DNA of 64,000 nucleotides from Adhaeribacter aerolatus (GTDB lineage Bacteria; Bacteroidota; Bacteroidia; Cytophagales; Hymenobacteraceae): NCBI RefSeq assembly GCF_007991635.1, contig NZ_BJYS01000031.1:37724-101723 (forward strand), written 5' to 3'. The notes beneath the pieces were generated by a model. That model was not told where the DNA came from. It was given only the letters and a program-made list of their open reading frames with translations, and did not search any database. Positions 1-9,003 of this stretch are shown here, piece after piece; positions within the stretch are counted from its first letter, which is position 1; each line of letters starts with the position of its first letter. Position numbers and translations under genes: made by a program.

Positions 1-2521
1 ACTCCGAAGGTACCGGCATGGGCGCATTGTTGGGCCCCAGCTGTTTTATTTCGTTTACATTGTGGGTTAAATTAATATTGGTATCCCAGCTAAAATCGCC
101 GGTAAGGTTGCGGGTGCTCAGTTCCAGTTCCCAGCCTTTGTTCTGCACTTTGCCAATATTGGTAAGCGCCGTGGCAAAACCCGAAGCGGTGGGTACCGCC
201 ACATTTATCAGCAGGCTGCGGTTGGTTTTTACGTAATAATCGAACGAGGTAAAAATGCGGTTCTCCCACAAACCCAAATCAAAGCCCAAGTCCACGGTTT
301 CAGACTCTTCCCAACTCAAAAACGGATAAGCCGAATTGGCCGGCACCTGCCCGGTAGCCAGATTGTTGCCGAAAGTATAATTGGCAAACGCCAAACGCGG
401 AATATGGCCGTAATCGCTGCCCAAACCATTGTTACCCGCTATGCCCCAACTGGCCCGCAGTTTCAGGTCGTTAATGGGGGCCACTCCTTGCATGAAACCT
501 TCCTGCGATACCCGCCAGCCCACCGAAGCCGATGGAAACACGCCCCATTTGGTTTCGTTGCCGAACCGGGAAGAACCATCGCGCCGAATACTGGCCGAAG
601 CTAAATACCGGTCGCGGAAATTATATTGCACCCGGCCAAAGTAAGATAAGAGTATGCTTTGGGTCTCGCGGGTAAAATTATTGCCGGTGCCCGAAATATT
701 AGCGGCGGCGTTTAAAGTGGTAACAATATCATTCTGGAAACCACCCGCACTGCGCAGCTGCACATTATTAAACCGGCTGAAATTATAGGAAAACCCAGCC
801 AGAACCGAAAAATTATGGGCGTCGGCTAGTGTGCGGTTATAATTCAGGGTATTTTCGTTCACAAACGTTTGCTTCCGGTACCCGTTATAACCGCCGGCCG
901 CCTGCCGGTTGGTAGGGGTAGTGCCACTTACAAAAGCCGGGGTATACGTTTTAATATTTGTATCAATATTATCGAGGTTTAAAGAGGTTCTAACCGCCAG
1001 GCCTTCCAGCACGGTGTACTCGGCAAACAAAGTACCCAGGGTCCGGAATATTTCGGTATTACCAATCGAGTTTTCTACTACCCGGATGGGACTGTTGCGG
1101 GTACCACCCCAGCGGTAAGACGTATTCGGTCCCACGTTTACATCCAGGTCCACGTTTTCTTCCGAAACGGGTGTTAAAGAAACGGCAATATGCATCTGCT
1201 GGTCTTTGCCTTCTACGCCCGGGTCTTTGGCTACCGAAAACGATGGCGCAATATTTAAACCGAATTTTAATTTATCGTTGGCTTTTACTTCTACGTTGGC
1301 CCGGCCGGTATACCGCCGGTAACCTACACCAATGGCAATCCCTTCCTGGTCCAGGTAATCGCCGGATACATAATAATTTACGTTTTCGGTACCGCCGTTG
1401 GCAGTGAGCTGGTAGCTTTGCACGTAACCCCGCCGGAACATTTCGTCCTGCCAGTCGATGTACGCCAGGCCGGGGTGCCCGGGTTGCAGCCACCGGTCAT
1501 CAATCATCCAGTTGGGGTTTACGCCTCCGGGTGGTAGGTCGCCTCTTTGCACAAGAATTTGCCGGCGTTGTTCGGTGGTCTGGGTGGCCGACCGGTTCGG
1601 ACCCGACGCTACCCAGGCGGCGTTTATCATTTCCACAGCCCGGTCTACCCATTCTTCGGGGCTGAGCATATCCAGCTTTTTGGCCGTTTGGTTAACGCCG
1701 GCATAAGTATTAAAATTAATTTTTGGTTTGCCGGTTTTACCCCGTTTGGTGGTAATAATAACCACCCCGTTAGAAGCCCGCGAACCGTAAATAGCCCCGG
1801 CTGAAGCATCTTTCAACACCTGGATAGACTCAATATCGTTCGGGTTAATATTATCGAGTGGGTTACCCGTAGTAAAACCACCACCAGCATTTTGGGCCGA
1901 AACTTCCAGCGGAAAGCCGTCTATCACGTACAGCGGCTCGTTGTTGGCCCCGATAGAGCCCGTCCCCCGCACCTGAATACTGAAGCCCCGGCCAGGCACG
2001 CCGCTGGTTTGCCGCACCCGCACCCCGCTCATTTGCCCCACCAAAGCCTGGTCCACGCGGGCAATGGGCCGTTCGGTTAGTTTCTCGGCGCTCATGGTAG
2101 CCACGGCATTGGTTATTTCGGCCTTTTTCTGAGTACCGTAGCCAATTACCACCACCTCTTCCAACGATTTGGCATCATCGGAGAGGGTTATGTTAATAGT
2201 ACCAGGACCCGAAAACGTTTTTTCCTGCGAAGAAAAGCCGATAAACGAAAATATTAAGGTGCCGGCCGCTTCGGGTACCGAAATAGAATAAGTACCGTCG
2301 GCCGTGGTAGTAGCACCAGTGGTTGTTCCTTTGAGCAGCACCGTTACGCCTGGCAAAGCATCGCCGTTGGCGGAAGTTACTTTACCGGTTATTTGCCATT
2401 CTATGGGTTTAATAATAACCGGTCCGGATTCTGCGGCCACCGCGCGTGGCGCTATTACTTCCGCCAACGGCAGAAATAAAAGGCAGCCTTTCAGCCACCA
2501 TAAGGAAGTAAAACTTTTCAT
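1..2521 (-). CDS. SusC/RagA-family TonB-dependent receptor (3' end beyond window)
   Basis: Outer-membrane receptor that imports oligosaccharides, normally with a SusD lipoprotein. The start is the ATG at 2519-2521, followed by a signal-like N-terminus, and about 840 codons are open to the left edge with no stop. Seen in order: a carboxypeptidase-regulatory-like beta-sandwich (about residues 45-130, with the typical GDALPGVTVLLKGT stretch), a plug domain opening with VVIGYGTQKKAEI and containing the usual IDGFPLE and SIQVLKDASAGAIYGSRA segments, then beta-barrel strands. There is no STN domain, so it is not a sigma/anti-sigma-coupled receptor like the two other SusC proteins here. A SusD partner would lie left of the window. 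Its closeness to the pectin operon suggests, but does not prove, a pectin-derived substrate. Confidence 0.93.
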   Translation of the reverse strand, partial: MKSFTSLWWLKGCLLFLPLAEVIAPRAVAAESGPVIIKPIEWQITGKVTSANGDALPGVTVLLKGTTTGATTTADGTYSISVPEAAGTLIFSFIGFSSQEKTFSGPGTINITLSDDAKSLEEVVVIGYGTQKKAEITNAVATMSAEKLTERPIARVDQALVGQMSGVRVRQTSGVPGRGFSIQVRGTGSIGANNEPLYVIDGFPLEVSAQNAGGGFTTGNPLDNINPNDIESIQVLKDASAGAIYGSRASNGVVIITTKRGKTGKPKINFNTYAGVNQTAKKLDMLSPEEWVDRAVEMINAAWVASGPNRSATQTTEQRRQILVQRGDLPPGGVNPNWMIDDRWLQPGHPGLAYIDWQDEMFRRGYVQSYQLTANGGTENVNYYVSGDYLDQEGIAIGVGYRRYTGRANVEVKANDKLKFGLNIAPSFSVAKDPGVEGKDQQMHIAVSLTPVSEENVDLDVNVGPNTSYRWGGTRNSPIRVVENSIGNTEIFRTLGTLFAEYTVLEGLAVRTSLNLDNIDTNIKTYTPAFVSGTTPTNRQAAGGYNGYRKQTFVNENTLNYNRTLADAHNFSVLAGFSYNFSRFNNVQLRSAGGFQNDIVTTLNAAANISGTGNNFTRETQSILLSYFGRVQYNFRDRYLASASIRRDGSSRFGNETKWGVFPSASVGWRVSQEGFMQGVAPINDLKLRASWGIAGNNGLGSDYGHIPRLAFANYTFGNNLATGQVPANSAYPFLSWEESETVDLGFDLGLWENRIFTSFDYYVKTNRSLLINVAVPTASGFATALTNIGKVQNKGWELELSTRNLTGDFSWDTNINLTHNVNEIKQLGPNNAPMPVPSE

Positions 2522-3222
2522 AAGCAAAGGCAGATTTATTTAAAAAGCAATGAAGTAGATATGGCAGTGCGCAGCGCACATTTACGTGCGGAATATTTCG
2601 GATGGTGAAGGACTCCTGGTAATTTCGGTTGGAAGCGCCGATTTCTTTAAATTCATTCATAGCGAAGAAATTTAAACACCTTTTGTAAGTCGCAGGGCAG
2701 CAATTGGCTTGCAAATATTTACTACGAGTATTATCAGCTATTGGCTTTCAGAATATTATTATTTTAAATGCCGATTAGCTTAAAGATAGGCGCAGAAATA
2801 TTTTCCATTTTCAGACAGTTATTACTCAATTGGTTAATCAACCATGAAAGGGCGCTATCTGCAAGCAGAAGGTGCAGCCCATCGGAACAAGCAAGCGTCC
2901 ATTTATAAACCACGGAGACCGGGATATTTAGGGTGAGGTAGGTATTTCGTCCTTTCAGGACTTTGTATTATCTTAATTTGTTAACCAGGGCTGCACCCTG
3001 GGCTATTTTATTGCGCCCTTTCAGGGCTTTGTATTATCTTGATCTTTCCTGCTTTCCTGGGTTTTATCTTCCTGTACTAATGGCTGGGATGAAGAGAATG
3101 GTAGAAACTAAGTAAAGAAACGTTAGCTGTGATATTCTAAAGGAAATAGCCGATACAGAACAGTAATAAATTAAATGATGGACGGATGTAAAGTATTAAA
3201 ACTACCCAGATAAAATTAAAAA
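2522..3222. other. Intergenic region upstream of the SusC gene
   Basis: No protein-coding gene is recognised here. The stretch should hold the promoter of the SusC gene next to 2521. It also holds palindromic REP-like repeats (2948-3040), and the terminator of the GntR regulator lies at its right end. An open frame at 2409-2714 on the minus strand overlaps the SusC start and looks spurious. Confidence 0.5.
2948..3040. repeat. REP-like palindromic repeat pair
   Basis: Two 27-nt direct copies at 2948-2974 and 3014-3040, 66 nt apart, each contain a short hairpin (GTCCT-ttc-AGGAC and GCCCT-ttc-AGGGC) followed by the identical tail tttgtattatctt. Between them is a third hairpin, cagggctgcaccctg (about 2987-3001). 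The only two differences between the copies sit opposite each other in the stem (T-A replaced by C-G), so pairing is preserved. Similar short intergenic palindromes are common in Bacteroidota genomes. Confidence 0.7.
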
Positions 3223-3248
3223 GCCCCGCCGTTGTAAAACGGCGGGGC
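3212..3248 (-). terminator. Intrinsic terminator of the GntR-type regulator
   Basis: A perfect 11-bp GC-rich stem (3223-3233 with 3238-3248) has a 4-nt loop and is followed on the minus strand by TTTTTAATTTT. It lies 44 nt after the stop of the regulator that ends at 3292. Confidence 0.85.
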
Positions 3249-3291
3249 AGGTGACTTTAAAATAAATATTCTCCCGCTAATTCAATAAAAA

Positions 3292-4308
3292 TTAAAGAGA
3301 GTTGCGGCGGATAAGGGTAAATGGGTTGCGGATCTTTCCTTTTCTTTTATTCATAATCATGTAAGCGGCGGTTTCACCCATTTTTTCGTGATCGGTCGAA
3401 ATAACGGTAATGCCGTTGGCCAATATTTCTTTCAGCGGGGTATCGTTGTACGATATAATGCCCAGGTCTTGGCCTAGTTCCAGGTTATTAACCCGGGCAA
3501 ATTTTATCAGATCTACCAAATCCGATTCTTCCAGCACAATAAAAGCCGACCTTTCGGTGATGGCTTCCTCGTCTATGCCATCTACTACGCTGCATTCAAA
3601 AGAAGTCTCCTGGCAAAAGCGCTGAAAACCTTTTACAATCTCAATGGGGTAATGAATATCCTTGGGATAAACCAGAATCAATTTTTCGTATTTATATAGC
3701 AAATCAATGCCCGAATGCAGTGCATTATTGATATCCTGTTCAAAATCCTGGTAAATGGCAGCGCAATCGCCGGCGTACCGTTCCAGATTTTTATCGAGCA
3801 GGATTAGTTTATTAGAAGGTATTTTGCCGATGGTTTGCATAATAGTATCGGCGTGCTCGTAGAAATGAGGCATAATAACGTAATAGTTATATTTGCCTAA
3901 ATTCTCCTGAATCAGGGTTTCACAAACCTTACCATCGTTGTGGTGCACATGCAAATCTACAATGGCATCCTCGCCCAAAGTGCGCAGCAGCGCGTAATAC
4001 ATGTTTTTCTTGTAAGTGCTTAATTTATTAAATATTAAAAGCACCCGAATTTTGTTTACCGAAAACTTTTGGCAAATGTAATTTCCTTTGCCCCTTACAG
4101 AATTGATAATTCCGCGTTCGCGCAGTTCTTTATAAGCCTTCTCCACCGTATCGCGCGATAAATAATACATCTCGCTGGTTTCGTTGATAGAAGGAATGCG
4201 TTGCCCATGCTTTAGTATACCTTCATCAATATCGGCAATAATAGCGTTCACTACCTGCAGATATTTAGGAATAGTAGAAGACTCATCAATACGGTCCAGA
4301 AGCTCCAT
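3292..4308 (-). CDS. GntR-headed transcriptional regulator with a LacI-like ligand domain
   Basis: A 338-residue DNA-binding regulator. Residues about 10-80 form a GntR winged helix (IPKYLQVVNAIIADIDEGIL, then SRDTVEKAYKELRERGIINS and a RGKGNYI wing). Residues about 88-330 resemble the periplasmic-binding-protein fold used as sensor by LacI-type repressors (LGIISYNDTPLKEILANGIT followed by STDHEKMGETAAYMI). This architecture in Bacteroidota usually controls sugar utilisation genes. It lies between the SusC gene and the AraC gene, in the same orientation as both, with its own terminator. The ligand cannot be read from the sequence; the nearby SusC gene is a plausible target. Confidence 0.9.
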   Translation of the reverse strand: MELLDRIDESSTIPKYLQVVNAIIADIDEGILKHGQRIPSINETSEMYYLSRDTVEKAYKELRERGIINSVRGKGNYICQKFSVNKIRVLLIFNKLSTYKKNMYYALLRTLGEDAIVDLHVHHNDGKVCETLIQENLGKYNYYVIMPHFYEHADTIMQTIGKIPSNKLILLDKNLERYAGDCAAIYQDFEQDINNALHSGIDLLYKYEKLILVYPKDIHYPIEIVKGFQRFCQETSFECSVVDGIDEEAITERSAFIVLEESDLVDLIKFARVNNLELGQDLGIISYNDTPLKEILANGITVISTDHEKMGETAAYMIMNKRKGKIRNPFTLIRRNSL

Positions 4309-4808
4309 AAAACAACATTAGCTATTAATTTAGCATTGCTTATTACTTTCTAATATAATAAACTTTTTCAAAAAATATTAATACAGGGCCTATAAAAATG
4401 ATATTTTACGGTAAATAAAGACTTTATTAGGGACCATTATTTTACAATATTTATAATATTTCAAAATATTAAACTTGCCTGTTTTAATAAAACCCGTACA
4501 GCTTTAAATATTTTCTAAGAGATGTTATCTATTATTAAATCAAGAACTATTCAGATTAAAATAAGGTAAGAACAGGTCATACAGAGCCGAAAGTTTAACT
4601 ACTGCCGTCTTCGAAAGCTTTTTGCAGCATCTAAAATATTACCCAGGTTAAACCGGTAAAACTAAAATATGGACTACGCCAGAAGTTATCGGAGACCCGT
4701 CTGAGTAAAACAAATAATCTCACTCCGCTAAGGCGGGAACGAAATTACTTTTTCCGCAATCGTTACTATTAATAAAGGCGACCTTCTCTATATTCTTTTT
4801 CCGGTGGT
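4309..4808. other. AT-rich intergenic region
   Basis: About 500 bases with no convincing coding frame between the AraC gene (3' end at 4809) and the GntR gene (start at 4308). The part next to 4308 is very AT-rich and should carry the GntR promoter. I see no strong terminator for the AraC gene. Confidence 0.4.
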
Positions 4809-5669
4809 TTAGCGGTACATGCGGGCATAGCCTTGGGGTGTCAGGCCGGTAATATTTTTAAAATAGCGGTTGAAATTAGAGAAATTACCAAAGCCGCTTT
4901 CGAGGCAAATCTGGCCAATACTTAACCGGTCTTCCATTAATAACTTACAGGCGTGGCCAATCCGGATTTCGAGCAGAAACTGGGAATAGGTTTTGCGGGT
5001 GTGGGTTTTAAAATAACGGCAAAAAGCATTCGGGCTCAGGTGCACGGTAGCGGCCACTTCTTCGAGTTTAATTTTCTGGGCAAAGTTGGCCAGCGTAAAG
5101 GCATGAATTTTGGCAATGCGGCGGGTATCCTGGTCGTTTAGCGGAATATTAAAACCGTCGCTGGAAAGGAAATTTATATCGGTGGAGGTGGCAATTTGTT
5201 GTAATATTTGTAATAGGGCCATAATCCGGTTTACCCCTTTGGTGCCTGCTAATTCCTGCATCAGATTAGCTACTCCTTGCCGCGTTTCGCCTCTAATGTG
5301 AATGCCCCGCCGCGCTTTGCCGAGTAACTCTTTTATAATACTAAGTTCCGGTAAATCCAGGAAGGTTTCGCCCCAAAAATTGGCATTAAACTGCACCACC
5401 ATGGCCTGGCACTCCGTGGATGCATTAGCCGCCGTCTGGTTTTCGCCACGCCAGAAATGGGGTAAATTAGAACCCAGTAAGATTAAATCGCCGGCCTGAA
5501 AGTTTTGGATACTATCGCCTACAAACCGGATACCGCTGCCCTCCTGTACGTAAGTTAGTTCCAGTTCTTCGTGGTAGTGCCATTGGTTATAAAACAACGG
5601 GTTTACCTGCTGCCGTACCGCAAACGACTGCTCCGGCGCCACTTCCACTTTGAGTAAAAACGGTTTCAT
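4809..5669 (-). CDS. AraC-family transcriptional regulator with N-terminal cupin domain
   Basis: A 286-residue regulator. The N-terminal half is a cupin-like sensor (HYHEELELTYVQEGSG, then FQAGDLILLGSNLPHFWRG). The C-terminal about 100 residues hold the two AraC helix-turn-helix units (KLEEVAATVHLSPNAFCRYF and SIGQICLESGFGNFSNFNRYFK) ending in the family signature GLTPQGYARMYR. The architecture is that of sugar-responsive activators of the RhaS/AraC kind, but the ligand is not readable. It is divergent from lutABC across about 370 bases, so it may control that operon. Start: ATG at 5667-5669; the cupin core follows directly. Confidence 0.92.
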   Translation of the reverse strand: MKPFLLKVEVAPEQSFAVRQQVNPLFYNQWHYHEELELTYVQEGSGIRFVGDSIQNFQAGDLILLGSNLPHFWRGENQTAANASTECQAMVVQFNANFWGETFLDLPELSIIKELLGKARRGIHIRGETRQGVANLMQELAGTKGVNRIMALLQILQQIATSTDINFLSSDGFNIPLNDQDTRRIAKIHAFTLANFAQKIKLEEVAATVHLSPNAFCRYFKTHTRKTYSQFLLEIRIGHACKLLMEDRLSIGQICLESGFGNFSNFNRYFKNITGLTPQGYARMYR

Positions 5670-6042
5670 TACCTAAATTCTACCTTAACTATTCAACAAG
5701 TTATTTAATTTAAGTTAAAATAATATCAAACCTGGCAAATATTTAACATTTTACCTAAGTAGTAATTCTGTTTATTTGTAAAACTGGGGTTTTAGATGCA
5801 TACGCAGGTTAAATAAAAATTAATAATTTAAATACGGCTTAAGAAATCCATTCTGGTTATTCAGCAGGAAACTTGTTAGCAGTTCACCAACAAGTTTCCT
5901 GCTGAATGACAGAGGTCGGCTTTGGATACCGAATTAATTAATTTTATGTTGCTGCTAAAAATCCAGCTTTTATGTATTATCGCCGGGTGACAGATTGTTT
6001 TAAACGGCTTATTTTTCCACCACTGTATCAATTAAAAATTCT
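5670..6042. promoter_or_regulatory. Divergent promoter region, AraC regulator / lutABC
   Basis: No coding frame. AT-rich sequence between two divergently transcribed units, expected to hold promoters for both. It also contains the large inverted repeat at 5859-5907. No individual promoter element can be assigned with confidence. Confidence 0.5.
5859..5907. repeat. Long inverted repeat (19-bp arms)
   Basis: Arms 5859-5877 and 5889-5907 are perfect reverse complements (core tcagcaggaaacttgtt / aacaagtttcctgctga) around an 11-nt spacer. Pairing extends further outward with one G-T wobble. There is no T-tract, so it is not a classical terminator. It looks like a mobile palindromic intergenic repeat rather than a protein-binding operator. 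Confidence 0.75.
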
Positions 6043-6783
6043 ATGAAAATCGGATTGTTTATTCCGTGTTATGTAGACCAGTTTTACCCGCAGGTGGCTA
6101 TTGCTACCCTGCAATTATTGGAAAAACTGGGGCTGGATGTAGATTACCCGCTGAATCAAACCTGTTGCGGTCAGCCCATGGCCAATTCAGGTTTTGAAAA
6201 GTATGCCAAAGGCTGCGATGCGTTGTTTACGAAAAACTTTGCCCAGTACGACTACATTGTATCGCCTTCCGGCAGTTGCGTGCTGCACGTAAAAGAGCAC
6301 CTGCACGATGACAAAAATCCGGCAGCTGCCGAACACATCCGGGGCCGGGTTTACGAGTTATGCGAATTCCTGACCGATATATTAAAAGTGAAGGATTTAG
6401 AGGCCCGTTTTCCGCATAAAGTAGGTTTTCATATTAGTTGCCACGGACAGCGCGGGTTGCACTTAAGCCAGATGTCGGAACTCGTAGCCGAAGATTTTTC
6501 GAAGCCCGGCTACCTGCTGAACATGGTAAAAGATTTGGAATTGATTCCGCTAAACCGGAAAGACGAGTGCTGCGGTTTTGGCGGTACTTTCTGCGTATCG
6601 GAAGAAGCGGTTTCGGTGAAGATGGGGAAAGACCGGGTGCAGGACCATTTGCAGCACCAGGCCGAATATATTACGGGCGGCGATATGTCGTGTTTAATGC
6701 ACCTGGAAGGCATTTTAAGACGCCAGAAAAGCCCGGTTAAAGTAGTTCATATTGCCGAAATATTAAACGGAAGTTATGCATAA
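6043..6783 (+). CDS. lutA: Lactate utilisation protein A, Fe-S/CCG-domain subunit
   Basis: Subunit of the cytoplasmic LutABC iron-sulfur complex that oxidises L-lactate to pyruvate. The 246-residue length is normal. Two cysteine-rich CCG motifs are seen: CCGQP at residues 41-45 with following conserved residues, and ECCGFGGTFC at residues 175-184. These are the cluster/disulfide-binding CCG domains of the family. First gene of a three-gene operon: its last 8 bases overlap the start of lutB, implying translational coupling. An AraC regulator is divergent upstream. Proteins of this family also occur with rhamnose and fucose catabolic genes, where lactate is the end product. Confidence 0.95.
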   Translation: MKIGLFIPCYVDQFYPQVAIATLQLLEKLGLDVDYPLNQTCCGQPMANSGFEKYAKGCDALFTKNFAQYDYIVSPSGSCVLHVKEHLHDDKNPAAAEHIRGRVYELCEFLTDILKVKDLEARFPHKVGFHISCHGQRGLHLSQMSELVAEDFSKPGYLLNMVKDLELIPLNRKDECCGFGGTFCVSEEAVSVKMGKDRVQDHLQHQAEYITGGDMSCLMHLEGILRRQKSPVKVVHIAEILNGSYA

Positions 6784-8170
6784 CGAATACATCATACCTA
6801 CGGACCACGCCACTGCGGCCGAGGTATTTTTGCAGGACGAAGAACGCGCCAACTGGCACGACAAAGCTTTGTGGTTTATCCGGGAAAAACGCGATGTCGC
6901 CACCAAGCAAATACCCGATTGGGAATTGCTCCGCGAAACGGCCTCGCAGATAAAGCAAAATGTGCTGGGTAACCTGGATAATTACCTAGAGATGTTTGAG
7001 CAGAACGCCCTGCAAAACGGCATCAAGGTACACTGGGCCGCCGATGCCGCCGAACACAACCAGATTGTCCTGAATATTATTCAGCAGCACGGCATTCAGA
7101 AACTGGTAAAAAGCAAATCGATGCTGACCGAAGAATGCCACCTGAATGATTATTTACTGGAGAACGGCATTGATGTGATTGATACGGATTTGGGCGAACG
7201 CGTGGTACAACTGGCCAAAGAACCGCCCAGCCACATTGTGCTGCCGTGTATTCATAAGCGCAAAGAAGAAGTAGGCGAATTATTTCACATCCATTTGGGT
7301 ACCGAAAAAGGCGCCAGCGACCCGGCTTACCTTACCGAAGCTGCCCGCCAGCATTTGCGCGAAAAATTCCTGACTTCCGATTTAGCTATTACCGGCGTAA
7401 ACTTTGCCATTGCCGAAACCGGCGGTTTTGTGGTATGCACCAACGAAGGCAACGCCGATATGGGCGCGCATTTGGCCAAAGTACACATTGCCTGCATGGG
7501 CATCGAGAAAATAATACCCAAAGCTGAAAATCTGGGCGTGTTTTTACGTTTGCTCGCCCGCAGCGCTACCGGTCAGCCCATAACTACTTACTCCAGCCAT
7601 TTTCACCGGCCGGCCAAAGGCCAGGAAATGCACCTGGTGCTGGTAGATAACGGCCGCAGCGTGCAGTTGGGCCTCAAAGATTTTTACAACTCGCTTAAGT
7701 GTATTCGTTGCGGAGCCTGTATCAATACTTGTCCGGTATACCGCCGCAGCGGCGGGCACAGCTACCATTACGCTATTTCGGGGCCAATTGGCGCTATTCT
7801 GGCGCCCAACATGGATATGCGTAAAAATGCCGATTTGCCTTTTGCCTCTACCCTTTGCGGTTCCTGCACCAATGTTTGTCCCGTTAAAATCGATATCCAT
7901 AATCAGTTATACAAATGGCGGCAGGTATTGGGCGAAGAAGGTTATGTGCCCGCCACCAAAAAGCAAAGCATGAAAGCCATGGGTTCCTTACTTAGTAATC
8001 CTACCCTCTACCGCATAGCCGGCAAATCGGGTCGTACCATGATGCGCCTGCTACCGGGATTGGCCAACAACAAAGCCCTAAACCCCTGGGCCAAACAGCG
8101 CGACATGCCCGCGCCGCCGAAAGAAAGTTTCCGGGATTGGTATCTTAAAAACAAAAAGCAACATGACTAG
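6776..8170 (+). CDS. lutB: Lactate utilisation protein B, 4Fe-4S and LUD-domain subunit
   Basis: 464-residue central subunit of the LutABC L-lactate oxidation complex. The N-terminal about 300 residues are a LUD domain (contains TGVNFAIAETGGFVVCTNEG). Two 4Fe-4S ferredoxin motifs follow: C309-x2-C312-x2-C315-x3-C319 and C361-x2-C364-x3-C368, each ending in CP. The C-terminal tail is the usual LutB extension. The gene overlaps lutA by 8 bases and lutC by 8 bases. Complete and intact. Confidence 0.96.
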   Translation: MHNEYIIPTDHATAAEVFLQDEERANWHDKALWFIREKRDVATKQIPDWELLRETASQIKQNVLGNLDNYLEMFEQNALQNGIKVHWAADAAEHNQIVLNIIQQHGIQKLVKSKSMLTEECHLNDYLLENGIDVIDTDLGERVVQLAKEPPSHIVLPCIHKRKEEVGELFHIHLGTEKGASDPAYLTEAARQHLREKFLTSDLAITGVNFAIAETGGFVVCTNEGNADMGAHLAKVHIACMGIEKIIPKAENLGVFLRLLARSATGQPITTYSSHFHRPAKGQEMHLVLVDNGRSVQLGLKDFYNSLKCIRCGACINTCPVYRRSGGHSYHYAISGPIGAILAPNMDMRKNADLPFASTLCGSCTNVCPVKIDIHNQLYKWRQVLGEEGYVPATKKQSMKAMGSLLSNPTLYRIAGKSGRTMMRLLPGLANNKALNPWAKQRDMPAPPKESFRDWYLKNKKQHD

Positions 8171-8756
8171 CCGCGAAAAAATATTAAGCCAGGTACGCCA
8201 GAATAAACCCGTAGCTGTGCCTTTGCCCGAAAATATTTCTTTTGCCACCGTAACAGCACCCGAACGGCTGCCGGCTTTTGTGAAGAGCTTTACCGGCGCC
8301 GGTGGCGTGGTAGGAATAGTTTCTGATTTGGCAAGTATTGGCCGGGAGTTGCAGGTCCTTTTTGATAAGCCAGAACGGGTGATGAACACCTTACCCGCAA
8401 TAGGTTACGGGTTGGCACCGGATGAGGCCATAGCCCAAGGACACGTATTGGCTAACCTCGAAGTTGCGGTGGTTTTGGGCTCGCTGGGCGTGGCGGAGAA
8501 CGGCGCTATCTGGGTATCGGCCGAAAACATTCCGACGCGGGTACTGCCCTTTATTTGTGAGCACCTGGTATTGGTTTTGCCCCAAAGCCAAATAGTTGGC
8601 ACCATGCACGAGGCCTACGCGGTACTACCAAAATCATTCCCGGATTACGGCGTATTCATTGCCGGCCCTTCCCGCACCGCCGATATCGAACAATCGCTGG
8701 TAATTGGCGCGCATGGCCCTAAAAGAGCCCACGTGTTTATTCTGGAAAAAGAATAA
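8163..8756 (+). CDS. lutC: Lactate utilisation protein C, LUD-domain protein
   Basis: 197-residue LUD-domain protein and third member of the LutABC operon. It contains the family features GSLGVAENGAIWV (central) and GPSRTADIEQSLVIGAHGPK (C-terminal), characteristic of LutC/YkgG proteins. The ATG lies inside the end of lutB (8-base overlap), the usual arrangement. Expected to work with LutA and LutB in L-lactate oxidation in the cytoplasm. Confidence 0.95.
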   Translation: MTSREKILSQVRQNKPVAVPLPENISFATVTAPERLPAFVKSFTGAGGVVGIVSDLASIGRELQVLFDKPERVMNTLPAIGYGLAPDEAIAQGHVLANLEVAVVLGSLGVAENGAIWVSAENIPTRVLPFICEHLVLVLPQSQIVGTMHEAYAVLPKSFPDYGVFIAGPSRTADIEQSLVIGAHGPKRAHVFILEKE

Positions 8757-8951
8757 TCTTCCGGAAATTCCCCTTAAAGGGGTTAGTTGAAATAGCGGAA
8801 CCTATTTTTAATGATGATAATAGATTCTTCCATAAGCTTAGAATGACAAACCGTGTTCACTTATGCGCTATAGCCAAATAATAATACCAGAATACTTTAG
8901 TTAACCTTTTTTACAATCGGTTTACCTCGGCAAAAATCATTTAAGGGCAAC

Positions 8952-8986
8952 AAAAAAAGCCGCCCCGTTTCAAGAGCGGCTTTTTT
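8952..8986. terminator. Bidirectional terminator between lutC and the pectin operon
   Basis: GCCGC (8959-8963) pairs with GCGGC (8976-8980). A-run and T-run flanks extend the pairing and provide a U-tract on both strands. It sits between the convergent lut operon (ends 8756) and the pectin operon (ends 9004), so it can serve both. Confidence 0.8.
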
Positions 8987-9003
8987 ATTTGTCCACCTAT
9001 CAT

